A stretch of DNA of 47,855 bases from Comamonas sp. lk. Lineage in GTDB: Bacteria; Pseudomonadota; Gammaproteobacteria; Burkholderiales; Burkholderiaceae_C. The notes beneath the pieces are model-generated. The model worked only from the letters and a program-made list of their open reading frames with translations. It was not told the DNA's origin and did no database searches. Made by a program: the position numbers and the translations under genes. Every line of letters starts with the position of its first letter. Within the stretch, counting starts at the first letter, position 1. The stretch lies in assembly GCA_945925985.1 (NCBI GenBank), contig CAMELV010000031.1:1-47855 (forward strand). The letters are read 5' to 3'. Below are positions 23,608 to 33,098 of the stretch, in pieces.

Positions 23608-25149
23608 TCAGCGGTCTCGCACCGTCCACTCCAGCAGTGCGTCGAACACCGGACGCGCGGCGTCGGCCGAAGGGTGGTTGGCGATGGCCACCAGCACATA
23701 GCGCCTGCCGCTGGCGCCATGCACATAGCCGGCCAGGGCGGTGACGTCACGCAGGCTGCCGGTTTTCAGGTGGGCGCTCCCGGCCAGGGTGCGGCGATTG
23801 CGCAGCGTGCCGTCAACGCCGTTGAATGGCAGCGAGGCCATCAGGTCAGGCATCAGCGGTGAGCGGTAGGCCGTTTGCAGCATGCGGCCCAGACCCTGGG
23901 CAGTGATCAGGGTCCGGCGCGATAGGCCCGAGCCGTTGTCCACCACCGGCACATCCTCCTGGCCGATGCGCTCCTGCCACCAGCGGCGCAGCACGGCGCG
24001 TGAGGCCTCGTCGGTGGCGCGTGGGTTGCCGCCTGCCGCTGGGCGCTGGCCGTTGGGTGATGGTGCTGGTGCTGGTGATAGTGCCGGCGCGCCCAGGCTA
24101 AGCGTCAAAAACAACTGCTGCGCCATGACGTTGTTGCTGTACTTATTGATGTCGCGGATGATCTCGGCCAGCGGTGCCGAGCTGAGCTCAAACACCGGTT
24201 CGGGCTGCAGGTCTGGCCCAGCCGCATTGCCATTGCCACTGCCCAGGGTGGGGACCCGGCCTTCGCGCACCTTGCCGCTAAGCTGTCCGCCCATCTCGCG
24301 CCACAGGCCCTCGATGGCACGCAGGCCAAAGGATTTTGGCTCCACGTAGGCGATCGACCAGGTTTTTTCGGCGCAACTGGCCGGGTAGGTGCCGGCAAAG
24401 CGGATGCGGGCCGGGTCGGCAAAGTCGGCCTTCAGGGCGGCCCGGTAGTCGCCGCACTCGCCGTTGCTCAGAGGCACGCTGGCCTGCATCTCCACCCCGG
24501 CCAGGGGTGGCTCAAAGTGCACCTGGGCCGTGCGGATGCCGCGGTCGGGCACAAAGGTCATGCTGACCGACTTGAAATTAAGCAGCAGCGCGTCGGGCGA
24601 GGCGTTGTAGGGGCGCAGGGGTTCGCCGTCAAAGCTGCCGGGGTTTGTGTCGGCGACATCAAAGGCGCTGCGGTCGAGGACGATGTCGCCGGCAATCTGG
24701 CGCACGCCCAGCCCCTGCACCCGGCGCAGCAGCAGCCACAGCCGCTCGGTGACCAGCTTGGGGTCGCCCAGGCCCCGTATGTACAGGTTGCCGTACAGGG
24801 TGCCGTCGCGCACCGCGCCTTCAATATAGACCGGGGTCCGCCAGCTGTAGGCGGGGCCAAGCAGGTCCAGCGCGGCGTAGGTGGTCACCAGTTTCATGAC
24901 TGAGGCCGGGTTCACCGGCACATTGGCGCGGTGGCTTAGCCGTGGCGCTTGCCGGCCTTCGGCATCCACCACCAGCAGTGTCACGGCGTCGCGCGGCAGG
25001 TTGGCGCGCTGCAGCGCGGCTTCTACGGCCGGCGGAAGGCTCTGAGCGGCGGCCAGGCCGCACGAACCGCACAGAGCGCCCAGGCTAAACAGGCCCAGTT
25101 TGGCCAGCACGTGCCTTACAGATCGCAAAGAAAATGGCATCCAGGTCAT
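23608..25149 (-). CDS. dacB: D-alanyl-D-alanine carboxypeptidase/endopeptidase (PBP4)
   Basis: The 513-residue periplasmic enzyme has a signal peptide (cleavage after AAA, about residue 35) and the three penicillin-binding motifs: S83-V-M-K86 in NPASVMKLVTT, the SNN triad in NKYSNNVMAQ, and KTG in HLKTGSL. The large insert between the first two motifs is usual for PBP4 (DacB), which trims and opens peptidoglycan cross-links. ATG 25149 is chosen over a longer frame, and ATG 25140 is an alternative. The start lies only 4 bases from a perfect 32-bp palindrome that it shares with the divergent EamA gene. Confidence 0.92.
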   Translation of the reverse strand: MTWMPFSLRSVRHVLAKLGLFSLGALCGSCGLAAAQSLPPAVEAALQRANLPRDAVTLLVVDAEGRQAPRLSHRANVPVNPASVMKLVTTYAALDLLGPAYSWRTPVYIEGAVRDGTLYGNLYIRGLGDPKLVTERLWLLLRRVQGLGVRQIAGDIVLDRSAFDVADTNPGSFDGEPLRPYNASPDALLLNFKSVSMTFVPDRGIRTAQVHFEPPLAGVEMQASVPLSNGECGDYRAALKADFADPARIRFAGTYPASCAEKTWSIAYVEPKSFGLRAIEGLWREMGGQLSGKVREGRVPTLGSGNGNAAGPDLQPEPVFELSSAPLAEIIRDINKYSNNVMAQQLFLTLSLGAPALSPAPAPSPNGQRPAAGGNPRATDEASRAVLRRWWQERIGQEDVPVVDNGSGLSRRTLITAQGLGRMLQTAYRSPLMPDLMASLPFNGVDGTLRNRRTLAGSAHLKTGSLRDVTALAGYVHGASGRRYVLVAIANHPSADAARPVFDALLEWTVRDR

Positions 25150-25152
25150 TGA

Positions 25153-25184
25153 GGCGCCATTATCCGGCCACGGATAATGGCGCC
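25153..25184. promoter_or_regulatory. Perfect 14-bp inverted repeat holding mirrored -10 boxes between dacB and the EamA-tsaB operon
   Basis: GGCGCCATTATCCG and CGGATAATGGCGCC are exact reverse complements around GCCA. The rightward arm has GATAAT (25173-25178) ending six bases before the ATG at 25185, so transcription would begin at or next to the start codon. The leftward arm gives the same GATAAT nine bases before the dacB ATG at 25149. TTGAGG (25149-25154) may be a weak -35 for the rightward promoter. Both genes would then have very short or no leaders. A role as an operator is an alternative. Confidence 0.65.
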
Positions 25185-26177
25185 ATGCCCTCCCATGACA
25201 CCCGAAGCCTTCTGGGCTTCTCGCCGCGCACCATTGGGCTGGCGGCCGCACTCATCACTGTGTTGATCTGGACCTCTTTCATTGTGGTCGCCCGCGCCTC
25301 GGCAGACCCGTCGCGTGGCGGCACTCTGTCGCCCTTTGACATCGCCTTTTGCCGGGTGGTGGGCGCCAGCGTGGTGCTGCTGCCCTGGGGCTGGTGGTTG
25401 GTGCGGCGGGACAGCCGCACTGGCGCGGCCATGGCGTCCTCGCTGTTCGGTTTGTCGCCGTTGTCGCTGGGCATCACGGTCCAGGTTGGCCTGTTTGGCG
25501 GTCTGATTTACTCAGTGCTGGCCTACAGCGGCTTTGTTTTTGCGCCGGCCGCACACGCCTCGGTCTTGATGCCCGGCAGCCTGCCGCTGTGGACGGCGCT
25601 GCTGGCGCTGCTGGTGCTGCGCGAGCACATCACGCCCGCGCGGGCGCTGGGGCTGGCCCTGATCGTGACCGGTGACCTGCTGGTGGGCGGTGCCAGCCTG
25701 TGGCAAGCTTTTGACGGTGGCCAGGTCTGGAAAGGCGATTTGCTGTTCATCACGGCAGGTTTCAGTTGGGCTTGCTACAGCGTCCTGGCGCGCCGTCACG
25801 GCCTGGATGCGGTGCGTGCCACCATCGCCGTCACGGCCCTGGCTTGTGTGGGGTATGTGCCCCTTTACCTGTTGCTGGTGCTGACTGGCGTATTGCCCGA
25901 CCATCTGCTGACCTCGCCGCCCAGCGAGCTGCTGTTTCAGGCCGTGTTCCAGGGTTGGGGCTCGGTGGTGATCTCCGGCATCACCTTCACCCGCATGATC
26001 CAGCACTATGGCCCGGTGCGCTCCACCATGATCACAGCACTGGTGCCGGGGCTCTCGGCTTTCGGCGCCGTGATTTTTCTGGGTGAGCCGCTGCAGTGGA
26101 ACCTGATGGCAGGTTTGGCTTTGGTGACCTTAGGCATCTTGTTCGGCGTCCGGATCCAACGCAAGGCGGCCGCATGA
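25185..26177 (+). CDS. EamA-family (DMT) metabolite transporter
   Basis: The 330-residue inner-membrane protein has ten predicted helices in two EamA repeats, beginning with the helix IGLAAALITVLIWTSFIVVARA. Each repeat ends in a typical segment (GLALIVTGDLLVGG and GLALVTLGILFGV). DMT members export amino acids or other metabolites. The specificity is unreadable. ATG 25185 sits directly at the edge of the palindrome with no ribosome-binding site, which fits a leaderless mRNA. An in-frame ATG at 25134 would overlap dacB. The stop overlaps tsaB by four bases, so it heads an operon with tsaB, rimI and udg. Confidence 0.85.
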   Translation: MPSHDTRSLLGFSPRTIGLAAALITVLIWTSFIVVARASADPSRGGTLSPFDIAFCRVVGASVVLLPWGWWLVRRDSRTGAAMASSLFGLSPLSLGITVQVGLFGGLIYSVLAYSGFVFAPAAHASVLMPGSLPLWTALLALLVLREHITPARALGLALIVTGDLLVGGASLWQAFDGGQVWKGDLLFITAGFSWACYSVLARRHGLDAVRATIAVTALACVGYVPLYLLLVLTGVLPDHLLTSPPSELLFQAVFQGWGSVVISGITFTRMIQHYGPVRSTMITALVPGLSAFGAVIFLGEPLQWNLMAGLALVTLGILFGVRIQRKAAA

Positions 26178-26881
26178 ACCTGCTGGCCTTTGACACCAGT
26201 ACCGAGCGCATGTCGGTGGCTGTCCAGGTCTTGCGTGACGGTCGCAGCACATGCTGGCAGCATGAGGGCGAGGGCGGCGCCCAAACTTCGGCCCATTTGA
26301 TTCCCCAAATTGAGGCGCTGATGGCGCAGGCGGGGCTGGGTTTTAAGCAGCTCGACGCCATTGTTTTTGGCTGCGGGCCAGGCTCGTTCACCGGCCTGCG
26401 AACCGCCTGCGCGGTAGCCCAGGGGCTGGCCTGGGGCGCGGCAGTGCCGGTGTTGCCGGTGGACACCCTGCTGGCGCTGGCCGAACAGGCACGTTTTGAG
26501 CAGGCCCCAGAGTCGGCAAGTTGCCGGGTGCTGGCCCTGCTCGACGCCCGCATGGATGAGATCTACGTCGGTGGCTATGCGTTCAGCCACGGCCTGTGGC
26601 AACAGACCCTTGCCCCGGCTCTGTTGCGGCCCGAACAGGTGAGCGCTGAGGGCGGTAGCCTGCTGGCCGGCCATGTACCCGACGCCTATGTGGCGCGCTT
26701 GTCCGCTGGCATCGGCCGCCCGGTGCCAGCCCTGCCGACCGCCAGCGCCCTGCTGCGCCTGGCACCTGCCCTGCTGGCGGCTGGCGGCGCCCGGGCCGCT
26801 GATCAGGCCCTGCCGACCTATGTGCGAGACCAGGTGGCCAAAACGACGCTGGAGCGCGCAGCGGAAAAGGCAGCCTTGTGA
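26174..26881 (+). CDS. tsaB: tRNA threonylcarbamoyladenosine biosynthesis protein TsaB
   Basis: The 235-residue ASKHA-fold protein begins NLLAFDTSTERMSVAV and has HLIPQIEALM, then the hallmark GCGPGSFTGLRTACAVAQGLAW (about residues 69-90). TsaB dimerises with TsaD and, with TsaE, installs the t6A modification on ANN-decoding tRNAs, an essential function. ATG 26174 overlaps the EamA stop. The rimI-like gene follows with a GTGA overlap, the usual tsaB-rimI pairing. Confidence 0.93.
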   Translation: MNLLAFDTSTERMSVAVQVLRDGRSTCWQHEGEGGAQTSAHLIPQIEALMAQAGLGFKQLDAIVFGCGPGSFTGLRTACAVAQGLAWGAAVPVLPVDTLLALAEQARFEQAPESASCRVLALLDARMDEIYVGGYAFSHGLWQQTLAPALLRPEQVSAEGGSLLAGHVPDAYVARLSAGIGRPVPALPTASALLRLAPALLAAGGARAADQALPTYVRDQVAKTTLERAAEKAAL

Positions 26882-27345
26882 TTCAGGCCAAACCCCCGAC
26901 CGAGGTTCGGTTTGAACCCATGACCGTGGATGATCTGGACACGGTCATGCGCATCGAGCGCCTGGCCTACGCCTACCCGTGGTCGCGCGCCGTGTTTGAA
27001 GACACGGTGGTGGCTGGTTACCAGGCTCAGCGGCTGCTGGCTGGCACGACCTTGCTGGGCTATTTTGTGGCCATGAAGGGCGTGGAGGAGGTGCATTTGC
27101 TCAACATCACGGTCGCCCCTGCCCACCAGTACCGGGGCTGGGCCAAAGTGATGCTGGAGGCGCTGCGCATATGGGCGCGGGGGCAGAGTGCCAAAACCCT
27201 GTGGCTCGAGGTGCGGGTGAGCAACGCGCGGGCAATGCGGATTTACCAGGCGCAGGGTTTTGTTCAAGTGGGCCGGCGCGCCAAGTATTACCAAAGCGGG
27301 CAGGGCCTGCGTGAAGACGCGATCGTCATGAGCCTGACTCTGTGA
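26878..27345 (+). CDS. rimI: Ribosomal-protein S18 alanine N-acetyltransferase RimI
   Basis: The 155-residue GNAT protein begins at GTG 26878, overlapping tsaB by four bases. It shows the first strands FEPMTVDDLDTVMRIERLAY and the helix PWSRAVFEDTV, then VHLLNITVAPAHQYRGWAKVML, which carries the acetyl-CoA phosphate loop (Q-Y-R-G-W-A), and ends in LEVRVSNARAMRIYQAQGF. RimI acetylates the N-terminal Ala of S18 and perhaps other proteins. Length is usual. A udg gene follows after 10 bases, probably in the same transcript. Confidence 0.9.
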   Translation: MIQAKPPTEVRFEPMTVDDLDTVMRIERLAYAYPWSRAVFEDTVVAGYQAQRLLAGTTLLGYFVAMKGVEEVHLLNITVAPAHQYRGWAKVMLEALRIWARGQSAKTLWLEVRVSNARAMRIYQAQGFVQVGRRAKYYQSGQGLREDAIVMSLTL

Positions 27346-27355
27346 AAATGACCAG

Positions 27356-28180
27356 ATGAGCCTTGTCCTAGACGACCGCCAGCGTGCCATGTTGCAGGAG
27401 ATGGGCGTGCGCGTCTGGTTGCCCCAGCCGGCAGCTGAGATTGCTATTGAAAATATAGCTATACCATCAATAAAATCAAGGCTTACAGCCCAATTTGATG
27501 CTGAACCTGGCCCCGATGCGGTCCGGGTCGGCGGTGCCAGCGTCTTGACCAACGGGCTGGATGCGCCGGCCCTGCTCCAGGCCGTGGCCAGCTGCCAGGC
27601 CTGCCAGCTGTGCAGCGGACGCCGGGCGCCGGTTTTTGGGCGGCCGGGCCTGCCTCAGCCCGCCGACTGGCTGGTGCTGGGCGAGCCACCCGATGAGGAC
27701 GAAGAGCGCTCGGGCAGCGCTTTTGCCGGGCAGGCCGGGCAACTGTTGGACAACATGTTGCGCGCGCTCAAGCTCGCCCGCAGCGCGGGGGCTGTGGCCG
27801 AGCCAGCCAAGCAGGCCTACCTGACCAACGTGGTGAAGTGCCGGCCGGCGGTGGTGCGCATTCCGCAACCGCAGGAGTTAATGGCCTGCGAACCCTTTTT
27901 GCAGCGTGAAATTGAGCTGGTCAAGCCCAAGGTGATTCTGGCCATGGGCCGCTTTGCCGCGCAGGCCCTGTTGCAGGGCAGCCAGCCGGAGCTGGCCACC
28001 CAGCCATTGGGCAAGCTACGCGGGCAGACTTACCAGTATCTGGGGGTACCGGTCATCGTGACCTACCACCCCAGCTACCTGCTGCGCACCCAGGCCGATA
28101 AGGCGCGGGCCTGGCTAGACCTGTGCCGGGCTCGGGCTATTGTGCTGGCTGAAGCCTCAGGCGCGGCGCGCGGGCCATAG
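27356..28180 (+). CDS. Family 4-type uracil-DNA glycosylase with an in-frame insertion
   Basis: The 274-residue protein has the iron-sulfur ligands expected of type 4 UDG: C83-x2-C86, C162 in VVKCRP and C178 in MACEP. Motif A is GEPPDEDEERSG (109-120) and motif B is YHPSYLLR. It removes uracil from DNA. Residues about 29-48 (EIAIENIAIPSIKSRLTAQF region) are encoded by an A+T-rich stretch unlike the rest and are absent from relatives as I recall them. The 3' end overlaps the convergent EamA gene (28157-29038) by 24 bases. Confidence 0.88.
   Translation: MSLVLDDRQRAMLQEMGVRVWLPQPAAEIAIENIAIPSIKSRLTAQFDAEPGPDAVRVGGASVLTNGLDAPALLQAVASCQACQLCSGRRAPVFGRPGLPQPADWLVLGEPPDEDEERSGSAFAGQAGQLLDNMLRALKLARSAGAVAEPAKQAYLTNVVKCRPAVVRIPQPQELMACEPFLQREIELVKPKVILAMGRFAAQALLQGSQPELATQPLGKLRGQTYQYLGVPVIVTYHPSYLLRTQADKARAWLDLCRARAIVLAEASGAARGP
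27440..27501. repeat. A+T-rich element inserted in frame in the udg gene
   Basis: The stretch TTGCTATTGAAAATATAGCT, then a run of A/T, then CAAGGCTTACAGCCCAATTTG, is very low in GC within a GC-rich gene. From memory it resembles a family of roughly 60-70 bp dispersed repeats common in Comamonadaceae genomes, with a TAGCTAT core and a CAAGGGCTAnAGGCC-like end. It keeps the reading frame. Confidence 0.5.
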
Positions 28181-29038
28181 CACCGAGCCGATCGCCAGCA
28201 CCATCAGCAGCACGGCGGCCCAGTCTTGCCAGTGCAGCACCTCGCCCAGCCACCAGGCGCCGGTGAAGACGCCCAGCACCGGGATCAGCATCACGCTCAA
28301 GGTGGAGGCCACTGGCGGCAGGTCCCGCGCCATGGTGTACCAGACGGCGTGGGCAAAGCCGAAGATCAGCACGGCATTGAAGCCGATGGCACCCCAGGCT
28401 GCGGGGGACGGGGCCGCCCACTGGCCGCGCTCGAACAGCAGTGACAGCACGGTCAGCAGCACGCTGGTCATGGCCGTCATCCAGAAACAGATGGTCAGTG
28501 TGGGCACCGGTAGCGTGGTGCGGCGCAGCAGGTTGGTGCCCAGCGCCCAGGTCAGGGCGGCGATCAGCGCCAGCAGCACCCCAACTGGGCTGCCCGCCAG
28601 GTGGGTGAACTCGTTCCACAGCAGCAACACAACCCCCAGCCCTGCCGCCGCCACGCCGGCCCAGGCGCGCGGCGCCAGCCGGCTGCCAAACACCAGAGCG
28701 CCCAGCACCGCTGAAAAAATCGGCATGCTGTAGCCCAGGATAGCGGCGCGTCCACTGCTGAGCGCCTTGACCGCCACGATGATCAGCGCGTGCCAAACAA
28801 ACATATTGGTCAGCGCCAGCCAGAACAGCTCGCGCCAATGCGCCCGTGGCACCCTAAACGGCAGCCGCAGCAGCACCATCCCCAGCGCCAGCACCGGCAA
28901 CCCCAGCCACATCGACAACATGCGAAAGGTCAGCGGCGGGTAGTGGGTGACGCCAAGTTTCATCACTGGCCAGTTGACACCCCAGACCAGGGTCAAGAGC
29001 ACCAGGCCAATCCATTGTTTGCGTGACAGGGTTTGCAT
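28157..29038 (-). CDS. EamA-family (DMT) metabolite transporter
   Basis: The 293-residue protein has ten predicted helices and two EamA repeats. It starts KQWIGLVLLTLVWGVNWPVMK, whose WGxNWPxMK is typical, and has ALLFxS-like loops and the closing GEVLHWQDWAAVLLMVL. ATG 29038 begins at the first helix. The 5' gap to pyrF is 50 bases. It is transcribed convergently with udg, with the last 24 bases overlapping. The substrate is unknown, and amino-acid or metabolite efflux is likely for the family. Confidence 0.85.
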   Translation of the reverse strand: MQTLSRKQWIGLVLLTLVWGVNWPVMKLGVTHYPPLTFRMLSMWLGLPVLALGMVLLRLPFRVPRAHWRELFWLALTNMFVWHALIIVAVKALSSGRAAILGYSMPIFSAVLGALVFGSRLAPRAWAGVAAAGLGVVLLLWNEFTHLAGSPVGVLLALIAALTWALGTNLLRRTTLPVPTLTICFWMTAMTSVLLTVLSLLFERGQWAAPSPAAWGAIGFNAVLIFGFAHAVWYTMARDLPPVASTLSVMLIPVLGVFTGAWWLGEVLHWQDWAAVLLMVLAIGSVLWPARRA

Positions 29039-29088
29039 AGCGGCATTGTCCGGCAAGCGGGGTGCATTTGAGTTTCTACAATTGGCGC

Positions 29089-29928
29089 ATGACATTTCTA
29101 GACATGCTGCGCGCCGCTGAGCGCCAAAACGGTTCCATGGTTTGCGTGGGGCTGGACCCGGAGCCGGCCCGGTTTCCGGGCGCACTGCGCGGCGATGCCA
29201 GCCGGATTTTTGATTTTTGCGCTGCCATTGTGGAGGCTACGGCTGATCTGGTGATCGCGTTCAAGCCGCAAATTGCCTATTTTGCTGCCCATCGCGCCGA
29301 GGACCAGCTCGAGCGCTTGATGGCCCACATGCGCCAGGTGGCGCCGGGGGTGCCGGTGATTCTTGACGCCAAGCGTGGCGATATTGGCAGCACCGCGGCC
29401 CAGTACGCGGTGGAGGCCTTTGAGCGCTATGGGGCTGATGCGGTCACCCTGTCGCCCTTCATGGGCTTTGATTCGGTCGAGCCCTACCTCAAGTACCAGG
29501 GTAAGGGCGCGTTTTTGCTCTGCCGCACCTCCAACCCCGGGGGTGACGACCTGCAATCACAGCGCCTGTCCAGCGTGCAGGGTGAGCCGCTGCTCTACGA
29601 GCATGTGGCCCGGCTGGCCCAGGGACCCTGGAATCTGAACGGGCAGCTCGGGTTGGTGGTGGGCGCCACCTACCCGGCCGAGATTGAGCGGGTGCGGGCC
29701 ATAGCGCCCACCCTGCCGCTTTTAATCCCTGGCGTGGGGGCCCAAGGCGGGGATGCCGCAGCCACCGTGAAGGCCGGCTGGCGTGGCGACGCGCTGGGCA
29801 CCGTGGCGCCCATCATCGTCAACTCGTCGCGGGCCATTTTGTACGCCTCGGCGGGCGAGGACTTTGCCCAAGCCGCGCGCCGCGAGGCGCTCAAGACGCG
29901 TGAGCTGTTGCAGGCGGCCCGGGCTTAG
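29089..29928 (+). CDS. pyrF: Orotidine-5'-phosphate decarboxylase (type 2)
   Basis: The 279-residue enzyme catalyses OMP to UMP, the last step of de novo pyrimidine synthesis. The catalytic motif DAKRGDIGS (93-101) with K95 is intact, as are [10 protein letters not shown] near the N-terminus, FKPQIAYF, and GVGAQGGD with NSSRAIL at the phosphate end. The length is right for the longer type 2 PyrF of proteobacteria. ATG 29089 is followed by MTFLDML, the usual start. It is a single gene divergent from an EamA gene. Confidence 0.95.
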   Translation: MTFLDMLRAAERQNGSMVCVGLDPEPARFPGALRGDASRIFDFCAAIVEATADLVIAFKPQIAYFAAHRAEDQLERLMAHMRQVAPGVPVILDAKRGDIGSTAAQYAVEAFERYGADAVTLSPFMGFDSVEPYLKYQGKGAFLLCRTSNPGGDDLQSQRLSSVQGEPLLYEHVARLAQGPWNLNGQLGLVVGATYPAEIERVRAIAPTLPLLIPGVGAQGGDAAATVKAGWRGDALGTVAPIIVNSSRAILYASAGEDFAQAARREALKTRELLQAARA

Positions 29929-29965
29929 CGGCAGCGCCGAAGCTGACACGGTTAAGCCGACGCGG

Positions 29966-32917
29966 CTAAGCTGACACGGCAGACAGCAGCCTTTTGAGGT
30001 ATCGGCCGGTGTGGCTGGCCGGGTTGTCGGCAATCTGCTCTGGCGTGCCGGCGCCCACCAGCGTGCCGCCGCCGGCACCGCCCTCGGGCCCCATGTCAAT
30101 CAGCCAGTCGGCGGTTTTGATCACGTCCAGGTTGTGCTCGATCACCACAATGGTGTTACCAGCGTCGCGCAGTTGGTGCAGCACCCGCAGCAGCAGGTCA
30201 ATATCAGCAAAGTGCAGGCCGGTGGTGGGCTCATCCAGGATGTACAGCGTACGCCCGGTGTCACGCTTGCTCAGCTCTAGCGCCAGTTTGACCCGCTGCG
30301 CCTCGCCACCCGACAGGGTGGTGGCCGCCTGCCCGAGCCGGATGTAGCTCAAGCCCACATCCAGCAGGGTGTGCAGCTTTCGCGCGATGTTGGGCACTGC
30401 CTTAAAGAACTCGGCGGCAGCCTCCACGGTCAGGTCCAAAATTTGCGCAATTGTTTTGCCCTTGTACTGGACCTCCAGCGTCTCGCGGTTGTAGCGCTGG
30501 CCGGCGCAGACATCGCAGGGCACATAAACGTCGGGTAAAAAGTGCATCTCCACCTTCAGCATGCCGTCACCCTGGCAGGCCTCGCAGCGGCCGCCGCCAG
30601 ACGCCGCGCCGACATTGAAGCTGAAGCGGCCCGGGCCATAGCCACGCTCACGCGCCATCGGCACCTCGGCCATCAGCTCACGGATCGGGGTGAACAGGCC
30701 GGTGTAGGTGGCCGGGTTGGAACGCGGCGTGCGCCCGATCGGCGACTGGTCGACATTAATCACCTTGTCGAAGTGCTCAATGCCCTCGATCGCCTCATGC
30801 GCCGCTGGTTCCTCATGCGCCCGGTAGAGCTGCCGCGCCACGGCGGTGTACAGCGTGTCATTGACCAGGGTGGACTTGCCGGAGCCAGACACACCGGTCA
30901 CGCAGGTGAACAGGCCTACCGGGATGTCGACGGTCACGCCACGCAGGTTGTTGCCCGTGGCGCCAACAATGCGCAGGGTGTGTGGCGTGGCCTGGTCCTG
31001 CAGCCGGTGGCGCTTTTCAGGGATGGCGATGCAGAGGGTATGCGCCAGGTAGCGCCCGGTCAGTGAATCGTGGTTGTCCCGCACGTCCTCAAACGTGCCC
31101 TGAGCCACCACCCGCCCGCCATGCACGCCAGCGCCCGGTCCCATGTCGATCACATGGTCGGCGGCGCGCATCATGTCCTCGTCGTGCTCCACCACCAGCA
31201 CGCTGTTGCCAATATCGCGAAGGTGGTGCAGGGTGCTGATCAGGCGGTCGTTGTCACGCTGGTGCAGCCCGATGCTGGGTTCGTCCAGCACATACATCAC
31301 GCCGGTCAGGCCCGAGCCGATTTGTGAGGCCAGCCGGATGCGCTGCGACTCGCCGCCGCTCAGTGTTTCGGCACTGCGGTCCAGGCTCAGGTAGTTCAGG
31401 CCAACGTCGTTCAAGAATTTCAGGCGCAGGCCGATTTCGCGCACCACCTTGCCGGCAATCTCGCCCTTGGCACCGGCCATGTGCAGCTGCTCAAAGTAGG
31501 CCTGGGCCTGGGCCAGTGTCATGTGGCTCACTTCAAAGATGGGCCGCGACTGGGCCCCCTCGCCAATCTTCACATGCCGTGCTTCAAGCCGCAGCCGGGA
31601 ACCGGCGCAGTCGGGGCAGGGCTGGGTGCTGCGCAGGCGGCCCAGGTCCTCGCGCACCAGCGTCGAGTCGGTCTCGCGGTAGCGCCGCTGCATGTTCGGG
31701 ATGATGCCCTCAAAGGGGTGCTTTTTGCTGAGTTTCTTGCCCTGGCTGGCACCGGAGTCGACCACATAGCTGAACTTGATCTCTTCTGTGCCCGAGCCAT
31801 GCAGCACCGCCCGTTGCACCAGCATCGGCAGAGATTCGAACGGCGCCTCGATGTCAAAGCGGTAATGCCGGGCCAGGCTCTCCAGTAACGCAAAGTAATA
31901 GCCGTTGCGCCGGTCCCAGCCCTTGATGGCGCCACTGGCCAGGCTCAAGGTGGGGAAGGCCACCACCCGGGCCGGGTCAAAAAACTCCTGCATGCCCAAA
32001 CCATCGCAGGCCGGGCAGGCGCCCTGCGGCGAGTTGAAAGAAAACAGCCGCGGCTCCAGCTCGCCGATCGAGTAGCTGCAGACCGGGCAGGAGAACTTGG
32101 CGTTAAATAAGTGCTCAATCGGGCTCTGAGCCCCGTCGTTATTGGGTTTGTTGCTATCAATTTCTACGGCAATGGCGCGGCCGGCCCCCACCCTCAGGGC
32201 GGCCTCAAAACTCTCTGCCAGGCGCTGTTTCAGGTCAGGGCGGACCTTAATGCGGTCAATCACCACGTCCAGATCGTGTTTTTCGGTTTTTTTCAGCGCC
32301 GGCAGTTCGTCAAATTCAAAAGCCTGGCCGTTGACCCGAAAGCGCACGTAGCCCTGGGCCTGCAGGCTGGCGATCACGTCCTGAAACTCGCCTTTTTTGC
32401 CCCGCGCCAAGGGCGCCAGAATCATCAGGCGCGTGTCCAGCGGCAGGGCCAGCACGGCGTCGACCATCTGGCTCACCGTTTGCGCTTGCAGCGGCAGCTG
32501 GTGATCGGGGCAGAACGGCGTGCCGGCGCGGGCATACAGCAGGCGCAGGTAGTCATGGATCTCGGTCACCGTGCCCACGGTGGAGCGCGGGTTGTGCGAG
32601 GTGGCTTTTTGTTCGATGGAGATCGCCGGGCTCAGGCCCTCAATCACATCCACATCGGGCTTGTCCATCAACTGCAAAAACTGCCGGGCGTAGGTGGACA
32701 GGCTCTCAACATAGCGCCGCTGCCCTTCGGCGTACAGCGTGTCAAAGGCCAGGCTGGACTTGCCCGAACCGCTCAAGCCGGTGATCACCACCAGCTGGTT
32801 GCGCGGGATGTCCAGGTCAATGTTCTTGAGGTTGTGGGTGCGCGCACCCCGGATGCTGATCTGGTGGGCGTGGCGCGGCTGGGGCAGGCGAGGGGAGTCG
32901 GTGTCAGGTACGGGCAT
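29966..32917 (-). CDS. uvrA: Excinuclease ABC subunit A
   Basis: The 983-residue protein is the damage sensor of nucleotide excision repair. It has two ATPase halves with Walker [10 protein letters not shown] (47-55) and GVSGSGKST, signature sequences LSGGESQR and LSGGEAQR, and zinc-finger CxxC pairs (CPVCSYSI with CPACDGLG, and CEACQGDG with CDVCAG). ATG 32917 precedes a short tail before the conserved [15 protein letters not shown], so an alternative start is possible. About 12 residues around [20 protein letters not shown] look inserted relative to E. coli UvrA. No clear LexA box was seen upstream. Confidence 0.96.
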   Translation of the reverse strand: MPVPDTDSPRLPQPRHAHQISIRGARTHNLKNIDLDIPRNQLVVITGLSGSGKSSLAFDTLYAEGQRRYVESLSTYARQFLQLMDKPDVDVIEGLSPAISIEQKATSHNPRSTVGTVTEIHDYLRLLYARAGTPFCPDHQLPLQAQTVSQMVDAVLALPLDTRLMILAPLARGKKGEFQDVIASLQAQGYVRFRVNGQAFEFDELPALKKTEKHDLDVVIDRIKVRPDLKQRLAESFEAALRVGAGRAIAVEIDSNKPNNDGAQSPIEHLFNAKFSCPVCSYSIGELEPRLFSFNSPQGACPACDGLGMQEFFDPARVVAFPTLSLASGAIKGWDRRNGYYFALLESLARHYRFDIEAPFESLPMLVQRAVLHGSGTEEIKFSYVVDSGASQGKKLSKKHPFEGIIPNMQRRYRETDSTLVREDLGRLRSTQPCPDCAGSRLRLEARHVKIGEGAQSRPIFEVSHMTLAQAQAYFEQLHMAGAKGEIAGKVVREIGLRLKFLNDVGLNYLSLDRSAETLSGGESQRIRLASQIGSGLTGVMYVLDEPSIGLHQRDNDRLISTLHHLRDIGNSVLVVEHDEDMMRAADHVIDMGPGAGVHGGRVVAQGTFEDVRDNHDSLTGRYLAHTLCIAIPEKRHRLQDQATPHTLRIVGATGNNLRGVTVDIPVGLFTCVTGVSGSGKSTLVNDTLYTAVARQLYRAHEEPAAHEAIEGIEHFDKVINVDQSPIGRTPRSNPATYTGLFTPIRELMAEVPMARERGYGPGRFSFNVGAASGGGRCEACQGDGMLKVEMHFLPDVYVPCDVCAGQRYNRETLEVQYKGKTIAQILDLTVEAAAEFFKAVPNIARKLHTLLDVGLSYIRLGQAATTLSGGEAQRVKLALELSKRDTGRTLYILDEPTTGLHFADIDLLLRVLHQLRDAGNTIVVIEHNLDVIKTADWLIDMGPEGGAGGGTLVGAGTPEQIADNPASHTGRYLKRLLSAVSA

Positions 32918-33043
32918 GGGTTTGGGTGGCGCAGGCAACCTCACATCATAGGTGCAAGGCGCCGGCTTAGTAAACCGGCCCGGCCACGGGCACGTTCGCC
33001 ATGGCGGCATAGAAAAGCCTTGAAGAAAAGCCGCAAATCAAAA

Positions 33044-33071
33044 TTGACAAAGCATTGTTTGCCAACAGAAT
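33044..33071 (+). promoter_or_regulatory. Sigma70-type promoter of the lipoprotein gene
   Basis: TTGACA at 33044-33049 is a perfect -35 box, and CAGAAT at 33066-33071 is a 4-of-6 -10 box after 16 bases. The start codon of the lipoprotein gene is 27 bases further on. Confidence 0.5.
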
Positions 33072-33098
33072 TCCTAATCACTTCTATGGAACATGGTC

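Noticed and set aside
26006..26674. A 222-codon minus-strand frame over the EamA/tsaB junction
   Set aside because: It is the shadow of well-supported plus-strand genes with TsaB and EamA motifs. Its translation has no family features and it has no ribosome-binding site.
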